This document shows positions 1-5,826 of a stretch of DNA of 7,513 nt, one piece after another. The position numbers were made by a program, and so were the translations under genes. The notes under the pieces are model-generated. The model saw only the letters and a program-made list of their open reading frames with translations, ran no database searches and was not told the origin of the DNA. The stretch covers positions 1 to 7,513 of the forward strand of contig SVRU01000098.1 in assembly GCA_015064665.1 (NCBI GenBank), given 5' to 3'. Each line of letters opens with the position of its first letter. Within the stretch, counting starts at the first letter, position 1. This stretch comes from Oscillospiraceae bacterium (GTDB taxonomy: Bacteria; Bacillota_A; Clostridia; Oscillospirales; CAG-272).

Positions 1-123
1 CCCCTCGTAACCGTCAACTCCTGGAACGAGTGGACTGAAACAAGCTATCTTCAGCCGGATAACGTCTATGGATACGGCTATCTTGAAGCAATTAAGCGAG
101 TATTCGTTGATGATGAAGAGTAA
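1..123 (+). CDS. C-terminal fragment of a GH99-like / WbsX-type carbohydrate-active protein (partial)
   Basis: The first 40 codons of the window are open in frame 1 and end at TAA 121-123; the start lies outside. The fragment has the pattern VNSWNEW at residues 5-11, followed about ten residues later by LQPD and then YGYGYLEAI. This is the characteristic C-terminal signature of GH99-like/WbsX proteins (consensus of the type NxWNEWxE...LEPD...YGxxYLEA), which are linked to polysaccharide or rhamnan/O-antigen metabolism. The family reading comes from memory of the motif, not a search, and 40 residues do not allow a substrate to be named. A strong terminator begins 7 nt after the stop, so this gene is transcriptionally separate from the uronate operon. 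Its position beside galacturonate catabolism genes would fit a plant or host glycan utilisation locus, but that is inference. Confidence 0.7.
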   Translation, partial: PLVTVNSWNEWTETSYLQPDNVYGYGYLEAIKRVFVDDEE

Positions 124-130
124 TGTTTAA

Positions 131-177
131 AAGAAAAATAAGCAGAGCTTGAATTTTTTGCTCTGCTTATTTTTCTT
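131..177 (+). terminator. Intrinsic terminator after the GH99-like gene
   Basis: A perfect 18-bp inverted repeat (131-148 with 160-177) encloses an 11-nt loop. The GC-rich core is GCAGAGC/GCTCTGC. The outer part of the stem is A-rich on the left and T-rich on the right (TTATTTTTCTT), so the T-rich arm also serves as the U-tract. The mirror-image A-rich arm means it could also work on the minus strand, though no minus-strand gene converges here. Confidence 0.88.
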
Positions 178-291
178 GCTGTAAAAAACGCAAAATATCA
201 AAAAAACAAAGATTTAGACCCTGATTTTATCAAAGTTTTTAAGGCAATCTGTGTTTTTTTGATGTAAAATATATTTAGAATAAATTATATT

Positions 292-300
292 GGAAAGGTG
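292..300 (+). promoter_or_regulatory. Shine-Dalgarno fixing the uxaB start
   Basis: GGAAAGGTG lies 7 nt upstream of ATG 308. An upstream in-frame TTG at 290 sits within and before this site and would add six residues with no homology value, so ATG 308 is preferred. The spacer 178-291 is AT-rich (homopolymeric A and T runs) and I could not identify a convincing -35/-10 pair in it, although the operon promoter must lie here. Confidence 0.75.
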
Positions 301-307
301 TATTTCT

Positions 308-1597
308 ATGAAATTTGAAAAGGTTATAAGACCCGAGAGGGTAATACAGTTCGGAGAGGGCGGATTCCTTCGCGGATTCGTTGATTGGATGCTCCAAAAA
401 ATGAATGATAACGGCTCGTTTTGCGGCAACGCAGTAGTCGTTCAGCCGATTCAGTCGGGTATGTGCGATATGCTTGAAGCGCAGAATTGCTGCTATACTC
501 ACCTTATAAGAGGCGTTGAGGGTGTTGACGCGACCGTCGTCAACTCTATTTCGCGTTGCGTAAAGCCCTACGATGATTTTGGCGCATATCTTGCGCTTGC
601 CGAAAATCCCGATTTCAGATTCGTCGTTTCAAATACCACCGAGTCGGGAATAGTATTCTCCGACGAGGATAAAATAACCGATGCTCCCCCGAAAACCTTC
701 CCCGCAAAGCTTACTCTTCTTCTAAAAAAGAGATACGAGCTTGGTCTCCCCGGCTTTATATTCCTGCCCTGTGAGCTTATCGACAGAAACGGAGATAACC
801 TCAAAAGGTGCGTTCTTAAGTATGCGGAGCTTTGGAATCTCGGAGAGGGCTTCTGCGAGTGGATAGAAAAGGACAACGTATTCACCAATACCCTCGTTGA
901 CCGTATCAATACGGGCTATCCCAAGGGTGAAAACATTGATCTCGGATACGATGACAATATGCTTAACGCTTCGGAGTATTTTCACCTTTGGGTAATTGAA
1001 ACCGATTACGACCTTGAGGCTGAGCTTCCTTTCTCCAAGGCGGGTCTCAACGTAATCGTAACTAAGGATAAGCTTAAGATGTACCGCACGAGAAAGGTTC
1101 GTATTCTTAACGGCGCGCATACCTCGCTCGTTGCTTATGCGCTTCTCTCGGGACTTGACACGGTTAAGAGCTGTATCGACGATGCGGTTATGAAGGAGCA
1201 TATAAGAAAGTGCGTATTTGATGAAATTATTCCTACCCTCGACCTTCCGCGTGACGAGCTTCTTGCATATGCGAATAGCGTTCTTGAGAGATTCGGCAAC
1301 CCCTATATCAAGCATTACCTTTCTGCAATCTCTCTTAACTCTGTAAGCAAATTCAAGGTAAGAGTTCTTCCGTCAATTCTTGAATACATAAAGAGATATA
1401 ACAAAATGCCCGAAACGCTTCTGTTTGCATTTGCAAAGCTTATTGAGTTCTATAAGACCGATATGGCAAACGATGATGCTGACGTGGTTGAATTTATGAA
1501 GAATGCGGATGCCGCGGAAATTCTTGCAAATGAAAAGCTTTGGGACGAGGATCTTTCCTTCCTTTTCGAAGAGGTATCAAAGTATGTTAATAAATAA
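308..1597 (+). CDS. uxaB: Tagaturonate reductase (altronate oxidoreductase), short form
   Basis: Predicted 429-residue cytosolic NAD-dependent enzyme that reduces D-tagaturonate to D-altronate, the second step of galacturonate breakdown. The N-terminus carries the nucleotide-binding signature QFGEGGFLRGF (residues 14-24), typical of UxaB in the mannitol dehydrogenase family. NTTESGI follows in the Rossmann half. The family catalytic motif K-x4-N-x2-H is intact: K263, N268 and H271 in RKVRILNGAH. UxaB is favoured over fructuronate reductase (UxuB) by the GEGGFLRGFVDW start and by co-location with uxaA and uxaC rather than uxuA. The protein is shorter than the roughly 480-residue E. coli and Bacillus enzymes, with the difference apparently spread over the C-terminal domain and loops; the frame is intact. 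It overlaps uxaA by 14 nt, so translational coupling is likely. Confidence 0.9.
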   Translation: MKFEKVIRPERVIQFGEGGFLRGFVDWMLQKMNDNGSFCGNAVVVQPIQSGMCDMLEAQNCCYTHLIRGVEGVDATVVNSISRCVKPYDDFGAYLALAENPDFRFVVSNTTESGIVFSDEDKITDAPPKTFPAKLTLLLKKRYELGLPGFIFLPCELIDRNGDNLKRCVLKYAELWNLGEGFCEWIEKDNVFTNTLVDRINTGYPKGENIDLGYDDNMLNASEYFHLWVIETDYDLEAELPFSKAGLNVIVTKDKLKMYRTRKVRILNGAHTSLVAYALLSGLDTVKSCIDDAVMKEHIRKCVFDEIIPTLDLPRDELLAYANSVLERFGNPYIKHYLSAISLNSVSKFKVRVLPSILEYIKRYNKMPETLLFAFAKLIEFYKTDMANDDADVVEFMKNADAAEILANEKLWDEDLSFLFEEVSKYVNK

Positions 1598-2954
1598 GCT
1601 TGATAACGTTGACGTCAACCTTGACGACGGCCATAAATATGCTCTTCGCGATATCAAAGCGGGTGAAAATATTATCAAATACGGCAATCCAATCGGCCAC
1701 GCGACCGAGGATATCAAGGCGGGAGCGCACGTTCATTCGCACAACACGAAAACCAATCTTTCGGGAAATCTTGAATATACCTACGATCCTAAATTCTACG
1801 ATATTCCGAAAGAGGATACAGATAAGACCTTTATGGGTTACGTAAGGGATAACGGAGAGGTCGGAATCCGCAACGACGTATGGATCGTAAACACGGTAGG
1901 TTGCGTAAATAAGGTTGCCGAAAAGATTGCAGAGCGCACGGGCGCGTTTCATTTTTCGCATCCTTTCGGCTGCTCTCAGCTTGGTGACGACCAGGGGATA
2001 ACGCAGAAGATTCTCTCCGGTATGGTAAATCATCCGAATGCCGCGGCAGTGCTCGTTCTCGGTCTTGGCTGTGAAAACAACAATATTGAGGTGTTTAAAA
2101 AGGTTCTCGGCGAGTATGACCCTGCCCGTGTTAAATTTCTTAACACTCAGGACGTTGAGGACGACGTTGAAGAGGGCGTGAAAATCGTAAAAGAGCTTCA
2201 GAAATGGGCAGAAAAGTTTACACGCGTGCCCGTTTCGGTATCAAAGCTTAAGCTTGGCCTTAAATGCGGCGGAAGCGACGGATACAGCGGTATAACCGCC
2301 AATCCTCTCGTCGGCAGACTTTCGGATAAGCTTATCGCGATGGGCGGAAGCTGCGTTCTTACAGAGGTTCCCGAAATGTTTGGAGCAGAGCATCTTCTTA
2401 TGCAGAGATGCGAGAGCCGTGAGGTTTTTGACAAAACGGTTGCTCTTATCAACGACTTTAAGGACTACTACACAAGACATAATCAGGTTATATACGAAAA
2501 TCCCTCTCCCGGAAATAAGAAGGGAGGTATAACAACGCTTGAGGAAAAGTCGCTCGGTTGCGTTCAGAAGGGCGGTCTTTCAAAGGTCGTTGACGTTCTT
2601 GATTACGGCGACAGACTTACAAAATGCGGTCTTTCGCTTCTTAACGGACCCGGAAACGATATAGTTGCCATAACAAATCTTATGGCGGCGGGCGTGCATA
2701 TAATTCTTTTCACCACTGGCAGAGGAACTCCCGTCGGTGCGCCCGTTCCCACGGTAAAGATTGCGACGAATCACGACCTTGCAATACGCAAGTCGGGTTG
2801 GATAGATTTTGATGCCAGCCCCACTCTTTCGGGTAATCCCTTGACAAACGAGCTCTTTGAGTATATAATCAAGGTTGCTGAGGGCGAAGAAACCAAAAAC
2901 GAAGCCAACGGATACAGAGAAATTTCAATATTTAAGGACGGAGTTACCTTATGA
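1584..2954 (+). CDS. uxaA: Altronate dehydratase
   Basis: Predicted 456-residue, metal (Fe2+)-dependent enzyme that dehydrates D-altronate to 2-keto-3-deoxy-D-gluconate. Residues about 1-75 form the small SAF-type N-terminal domain, with ALRDIKAG (20-27) and the HVHSHN histidine cluster (49-54). The large GD/AH C-terminal domain follows: NTVGCVN (103-109), HPFGCSQLGDD (126-136), GLGCENNN (160-167), and LKCGGSDGYSG (226-236) typical of altronate/galactarate dehydratases. The proposed start, ATG 1584, lies inside the end of uxaB and has AAGAGG 9 nt upstream; the reading frame stays open further upstream, but those codons overlap uxaB and lack family similarity. The stop overlaps the uxaC start as ATGA. 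At 456 residues it is somewhat shorter than E. coli UxaA (about 495). The GD/AH family also includes galactarate dehydratase, but the operon context supports altronate. Confidence 0.92.
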   Translation: MLINKLDNVDVNLDDGHKYALRDIKAGENIIKYGNPIGHATEDIKAGAHVHSHNTKTNLSGNLEYTYDPKFYDIPKEDTDKTFMGYVRDNGEVGIRNDVWIVNTVGCVNKVAEKIAERTGAFHFSHPFGCSQLGDDQGITQKILSGMVNHPNAAAVLVLGLGCENNNIEVFKKVLGEYDPARVKFLNTQDVEDDVEEGVKIVKELQKWAEKFTRVPVSVSKLKLGLKCGGSDGYSGITANPLVGRLSDKLIAMGGSCVLTEVPEMFGAEHLLMQRCESREVFDKTVALINDFKDYYTRHNQVIYENPSPGNKKGGITTLEEKSLGCVQKGGLSKVVDVLDYGDRLTKCGLSLLNGPGNDIVAITNLMAAGVHIILFTTGRGTPVGAPVPTVKIATNHDLAIRKSGWIDFDASPTLSGNPLTNELFEYIIKVAEGEETKNEANGYREISIFKDGVTL

Positions 2955-4309
2955 GTTTTATTAACGATAATTTTATGCTTAAGGGCAAGGCGGCAAAGAA
3001 GCTCTATTCTATGGTTAAGGACCTTCCCATAATCGATTACCACTGTCATCTTAATCCCAAGATGATAGCAGAGAACTATCAGTTTAAAAATGCTTTCGAC
3101 CTTTTCCTCGGCGGTGACCACTACAAATGGCGTCAGATGAGAACCAACGGAATCGACGAGGAGCTTATCACGGGCGCGGGCGATGATTACGAAAAGTTCA
3201 AGGCGTTTGCGCGCACGATGCCCATGCTTATCGGAAATCCCCTCTATCATTGGACTCACCTTGAGCTTAAGAGATATTTCGGTATAGACGAAACTCTTTC
3301 CGAGGATACGTGCGAGATGATTTGGAACAAGTGCAACGAGTGCCTTGCAAAAGATGAGTTCAGAGCGCAGGAGCTTATAAAACGCTCAAACGTTGAGGTT
3401 GTCTGCACGACCGACGACCCTGCTGATACACTTGAGTATCACGAACAGCTTCGTAATTTCCCGACTAAGATCCTCCCCACCTTCCGTCCCGACAAGGCGG
3501 TGGAGATAAACAAGGAAACCTTTATTCCCTATATCGAAATGATAGGGGTTAAATCCTATGCAGAGCTTGAAGCGTGGATGAGAGCGAGAATTGCCTACTT
3601 TAACGATCACGGATGCCGTCTTTCCGACCATGCTCTTGAATACGTTCCTTACGGCGAGGGCGACCCCGTGTCAGCATTTAATAAGAAGATGGCAGGCGAG
3701 GAGCTTACCAAGGAGGAGGTGGATTCCTTCAAATGCGGTATGCTTAAGGTTTGCGCAGAGGAATATACAAAGCTCGGTTGGACGATGCAGCTTCACATAG
3801 GCGCGCTTCGTAACAATAACAGAAAGATGTATGAGAAGCTCGGTGCGGATACGGGCTTTGATTCAATAAACGACCTCTGCATCGCAGAAGCTCTCTCGGC
3901 ATTTATGAACAGCCTTGAGGTTTGCGACTGTCTTCCGAAAACTATCCTTTATACGCTTAACCCCAAGGATAATTACGTTCTCGGAACTATGCTCGGAAAC
4001 TTCCAGAAAGCTCCCACGCCGGGCAAGATTCAGTTCGGCTCGGGTTGGTGGTTTAACGACCAGCGCGACGGCATGGAGGCACAGATGCAGGCTCTTGCAA
4101 ATCTCGGTATGCTCTCAAGATTCGTCGGCATGCTTACCGACAGCCGCTCTTTCGTTTCCTATCCGCGCCACGAGTATTTCAGAAGAATACTTTGCAACCT
4201 TATCGGCAAATGGGTTGATGAGGGCGAATATCCCGCTGATTACAAGACTCTTGAGGTAATCGTTAAGGGTATCTGCTACGAAAACGCAAAGAACTACTTT
4301 AATTTTTAA
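2951..4309 (+). CDS. uxaC: Glucuronate/galacturonate isomerase (uronate isomerase)
   Basis: Predicted 452-residue member of the amidohydrolase superfamily (TIM barrel) that interconverts D-galacturonate and D-tagaturonate, and D-glucuronate and D-fructuronate; it supplies the substrate of UxaB. Visible family marks are the first metal-binding motif DYHCH (H31, H33), GIDEELITG near residue 70, the HIGALRNNN block (H282, R287), SGWWFND (W366-D370), and the C-terminal LTDSRSF block with D397, followed by YPRHEYFRR (404-412). Length is close to the family norm of about 465-470. The start overlaps the uxaA stop in ATGA. It is the last gene of the operon; a strong hairpin terminator starts 6 nt after the TAA. 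Only the galacturonate reductase branch (uxaB) is present here, so galacturonate is the likely main substrate, although the enzyme itself usually accepts both uronates. Confidence 0.95.
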   Translation: MSFINDNFMLKGKAAKKLYSMVKDLPIIDYHCHLNPKMIAENYQFKNAFDLFLGGDHYKWRQMRTNGIDEELITGAGDDYEKFKAFARTMPMLIGNPLYHWTHLELKRYFGIDETLSEDTCEMIWNKCNECLAKDEFRAQELIKRSNVEVVCTTDDPADTLEYHEQLRNFPTKILPTFRPDKAVEINKETFIPYIEMIGVKSYAELEAWMRARIAYFNDHGCRLSDHALEYVPYGEGDPVSAFNKKMAGEELTKEEVDSFKCGMLKVCAEEYTKLGWTMQLHIGALRNNNRKMYEKLGADTGFDSINDLCIAEALSAFMNSLEVCDCLPKTILYTLNPKDNYVLGTMLGNFQKAPTPGKIQFGSGWWFNDQRDGMEAQMQALANLGMLSRFVGMLTDSRSFVSYPRHEYFRRILCNLIGKWVDEGEYPADYKTLEVIVKGICYENAKNYFNF

Positions 4310-4314
4310 TTGAT

Positions 4315-4369
4315 AGAAATAACACACGGGCACTTGCGAAACTTTTGCAAGTGCCCGTGTGTTATTTCT
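4315..4369. terminator. Bidirectional terminator between uxaC and the AbrB-type gene
   Basis: A perfect 23-bp inverted repeat (4315-4337 with 4347-4369) surrounds a 9-nt loop. The core GCACTTGC/GCAAGTGC and CACGGGC/GCCCGTG is GC-rich. The outer arms are A/T-rich on both sides (GAAATAA and TTATTTCTT), giving a weak U-rich tail for either strand. It lies between convergent genes: it begins 6 nt after the uxaC stop, and its right arm contains the TAA stop (4362-4364) of the minus-strand AbrB-type gene. Confidence 0.88.
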
Positions 4370-4592
4370 TGGTCAAATCTTTTGCAATTTTTTTCATGCA
4401 TGACTTGCACAGCGGAAAATTAATGTCGTCGGTAATTTTGTTATGGCATATATAGCACAGCGGCTCAGCGAGCTTTAGCGTAATTCCTTCTCCGATATCG
4501 ATAAATTCTATCGCTGCCCCCTCGGTCAAGCCGTATTTTTTTCTAAGTGCTTGCGGAATGACTATTCTTCCCAATTTATCAACCTTTCTCAT
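4362..4592 (-). CDS. Small AbrB/MazE/SpoVT-type DNA-binding protein with a four-cysteine tail
   Basis: Predicted 76-residue protein. Residues 1-43 form a swapped-hairpin AbrB domain with the typical opening MRKVDKLGRIVIP, then ALRKKYGL and the strand pair AIEFIDIGEGITLKL. After it comes a short C-terminal segment with C46-x2-C49 and C62-x2-C65, a likely zinc knuckle or ribbon. AbrB-domain proteins dimerise and bind DNA as transition-state-type regulators or as antitoxins; no toxin gene is adjacent. The start is ATG 4592-4590, preceded on the minus strand by GGGAGGG 3 nt away. An in-frame extension upstream to 4739 exists but would run through a terminator hairpin and has no domain similarity. 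The last codons and stop lie in the stem of the convergent terminator. Expression from the upstream promoter must pass a second terminator just before the Shine-Dalgarno. Confidence 0.85.
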   Translation of the reverse strand: MRKVDKLGRIVIPQALRKKYGLTEGAAIEFIDIGEGITLKLAEPLCYICHNKITDDINFPLCKSCMKKIAKDLTKK

Positions 4593-4602
4593 AATCCCTC
4601 CC

Positions 4603-4637
4603 AAAAACAAAAAGTGCGCCCACCGAAGCAGACGCAC
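4603..4637 (-). terminator. Intrinsic terminator in the leader, immediately before the AbrB Shine-Dalgarno
   Basis: On the minus strand, 4637 to 4614 folds into a 10-bp stem (GTGCGTCTGC with GTGGGCGCAC, including three G-U pairs) closed by a C(UUCG)G tetraloop, which is an exceptionally stable cap. It is followed by TTTTTGTTTTT (4613-4603). The U-tract ends one base before the GGGAGGG ribosome-binding site (4602-4596) of the AbrB-type gene. It therefore either ends a discrete small RNA or acts as an attenuator for that gene. Confidence 0.85.
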
Positions 4638-4659
4638 AAAAACGCAAACTCCGATAGTC

Positions 4660-4812
4660 GCCAAACTAATCCTTGCAAACCGGTAAAACCCACACACAAA
4701 GAATTGGAATTTGCATTTTATCAAATTCAATCTTTGCACGTGGATATGAGAAAAAAGATATAGTTCTTCTAAAAGGAAATATACCTATTGTGCAATATTT
4801 GATTAGTTTGGC
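4660..4812 (-). ncRNA. Unidentified structured RNA: small RNA or cis-regulatory leader of the AbrB-type gene
   Basis: The predicted transcription start (G at 4812, 6 nt after the -10) begins a perfect 12-nt segment, GCCAAACTAATC (4812-4801), complementary to 4671-4660. Inside this closing helix a second short helix pairs 4795-4791 with 4677-4673 (TTGCA/TGCAA). Two arms then follow. The 5' arm (4785-4757) has a GGUAUA/UAUAUC base. The longer arm (4745-4688) has about 27 pairs, including several G-U, two single-base bulges and an 8-nt loop. The whole resembles a three-way-junction RNA of about 153 nt, followed by about 22 nt and a terminator, for a transcript of roughly 200-210 nt. I do not see the conserved cores of common riboswitches (TPP, SAM, FMN, cobalamin, lysine, glycine, c-di-GMP) or of a T-box. 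Overall size and a long closing stem recall 6S RNA, but the asymmetric 5' arm is not typical. Class is unknown. Confidence 0.65.
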
Positions 4813-4818
4813 ATAACT

Positions 4819-4847
4819 ATTATACCACCGTTTTGGGATTTTGTAAA
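4819..4847 (-). promoter_or_regulatory. Sigma-A promoter of the structured RNA / AbrB leader
   Basis: On the minus strand there is TTTACA (-35, 4847-4842), a 17-bp spacer, and a perfect TATAAT (-10, 4824-4819). The predicted start is G at 4812, exactly the first base of the closing stem of the downstream RNA. It lies between the end of the AraC-type gene (stop at 4877-4875) and the RNA, so this transcript is independent of the AraC gene. I found no second convincing promoter between here and the AbrB start. Confidence 0.88.
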
Positions 4848-4874
4848 GACGTTTTCAATTATTAGTGAAAGATT

Positions 4875-5711
4875 TTAGTTTTTTTGCTTTGCGGCGTATT
4901 TTGACGGAGGGATTCCAAGCTCCTCGGTGAAGCATCTGTAAAAGACGGAATAGTCGGAAAAACCCGCTTTTTCGGCGGCTTGGGAGGGTGATGCACCCGA
5001 GTTAAGAAGTGTCTTTGCCTTGATAATTCTTCGTATCCGTATGTATTTTGACAGAGTAAATCCCGTTTCGGATTTGAATATTTTATAGAGATTTTTCGTT
5101 GAGATGTGAAATTCGCTTGCTATTGAATTATAGTCAAGCGGCGAGGATATATTTTTGTCGATATACCTTACGATATCCTCGGCTCTGTGACCGAAAAGAG
5201 TACGCCTTTTCTCTCTTTCACCGCCCGCGCGCTCCGCCTCAATGAGAAACGAAGCGAGTGCCGTCATGGCGCAAAAATCATCGTATGCCGTTCTTTTTTT
5301 GATTGAATTTTCAATTTCAGCCAATACGCCGTCAAGGCTTGAGTCTGCGAGCTTTTCTCGGTTAAACACTATTATTCCTTTTTGTGTAAGTCGGTTTTGC
5401 AATTCAAGCGCGCCTGTGGGCATAGAAGCAAAAAAATTATTTTTTATAAGCAGTCTTTTTCTGAAATAACGGCAGGGAGTTCTTATTACCGTTCTGTGCA
5501 GGCTTCCGCTTGATATTATTATGACGTCACCGTCGTTCACCTTGATTCTGTCACCCTCAAAGGAAAAATACAGCTCCCCCTCAACAAAGCTGTATATTTC
5601 AAGCTCGTCGTGATGCACGTGCTCGTCATAGTCGTCGTTTGGGGCGGCGGTCTCGGTTAAGGCTTCGATATAGGTTACAAATTCGGTTTTTATTTCCAAT
5701 CTTTTTTTCAT
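4875..5711 (-). CDS. AraC-family transcriptional regulator with N-terminal cupin domain
   Basis: Predicted 278-residue regulator. Residues about 25-95 form a cupin sensor with a histidine-rich opening, DEHVHHDELEI (29-39), and GDVIIISSGSLH, the usual sugar- or ligand-binding barrel of this family. The C-terminal ~100 residues hold the two helix-turn-helix motifs: first IASEFHISTKNLYKIFKSE, then the linker helix with RRIIKAKTLL, then AAEKAGFSDYSVFYRCF and GIPPSKY, the typical AraC ending. The start is ATG 5711-5709, with GAGGGG 3 nt upstream; a TTG further out (5735) adds eight residues and has no ribosome-binding site. The gene is divergent from the PHP-phosphoesterase operon with a 115-bp spacer containing a palindrome, so that operon and itself are the likeliest targets. 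The nearby uxa operon is another possible target. No clear terminator follows its stop, so some read-through into the RNA/AbrB unit is possible. Confidence 0.9.
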   Translation of the reverse strand: MKKRLEIKTEFVTYIEALTETAAPNDDYDEHVHHDELEIYSFVEGELYFSFEGDRIKVNDGDVIIISSGSLHRTVIRTPCRYFRKRLLIKNNFFASMPTGALELQNRLTQKGIIVFNREKLADSSLDGVLAEIENSIKKRTAYDDFCAMTALASFLIEAERAGGEREKRRTLFGHRAEDIVRYIDKNISSPLDYNSIASEFHISTKNLYKIFKSETGFTLSKYIRIRRIIKAKTLLNSGASPSQAAEKAGFSDYSVFYRCFTEELGIPPSKYAAKQKN

Positions 5712-5756
5712 TTTCCCCTCGGTAGAAAAATGCAATAATATTACTTAAAACAGCAA

Positions 5757-5785
5757 TTGAAATTGCAATTTCGGTATGCTATAAT
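5757..5785 (+). promoter_or_regulatory. Extended -10 promoter of the PHP-phosphoesterase operon
   Basis: TTGAAA (-35, 5757-5762), a 17-bp spacer and TATAAT (-10, 5780-5785), with a TATGC extension directly before the -10 (TGnTATAAT), make a near-consensus sigma-A promoter. The predicted start is near 5792, about 35 nt before ATG 5827. Confidence 0.85.
5759..5772. promoter_or_regulatory. Perfect 14-bp palindrome overlapping the promoter (candidate operator)
   Basis: GAAATTGCAATTTC reads the same on both strands. It covers the last four bases of the -35 box and the first ten of the spacer, so a bound protein would be expected to block polymerase. The divergent AraC-type gene is the obvious candidate source of the binder. 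AraC proteins more often bind direct repeats, however, so a different dimeric repressor is equally possible. Confidence 0.5.
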
Positions 5786-5826
5786 TGTAGCATAAACATA
5801 TATCAGTGTCAAGGGAGGGGTTAGCT

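Noticed and set aside
178..291. Catabolite-repression (cre) site or sigma-A promoter before uxaB
   Set aside because: The AT-rich spacer gives only poor matches (for example TAGAAT and TAAAAT without a fitting -35), and no cre-like palindrome of the expected form was found.
290..307. TTG start extending uxaB by six residues
   Set aside because: The added codons run through the Shine-Dalgarno itself; ATG 308 has proper spacing and gives the expected family N-terminus.
722..1315. 197-codon minus-strand frame opposite uxaB
   Set aside because: It is a shadow frame of a gene with clear family motifs; no start signal and no recognisable domain. Similar antisense frames over uxaA, uxaC and the phosphoesterases were dropped for the same reason.
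1503..1583. Upstream in-frame extension of uxaA
   Set aside because: It lies entirely within the uxaB coding frame, adds residues without family similarity, and ATG 1584 has its own AAGAGG.
4593..4739. In-frame 49-residue extension of the AbrB-type protein, which looks hydrophobic
   Set aside because: It spans a terminator hairpin and half of the structured leader, starts without a good ribosome-binding site, and precedes the canonical AbrB opening MRKVDKLGR.
4551..4763. 70-codon open frame on the plus strand opposite the leader
   Set aside because: It is antisense to the AbrB-type gene and the leader RNA, has no ribosome-binding site, and shows no recognisable domain.
4660..4812. Identification of the structured RNA as tmRNA, RNase P RNA, SRP RNA or a T-box
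   Set aside because: It is too short for tmRNA or RNase P, lacks the SRP GGAA-type tip and flanking conserved bases, and has no T-box AGGGTGG-type motif.
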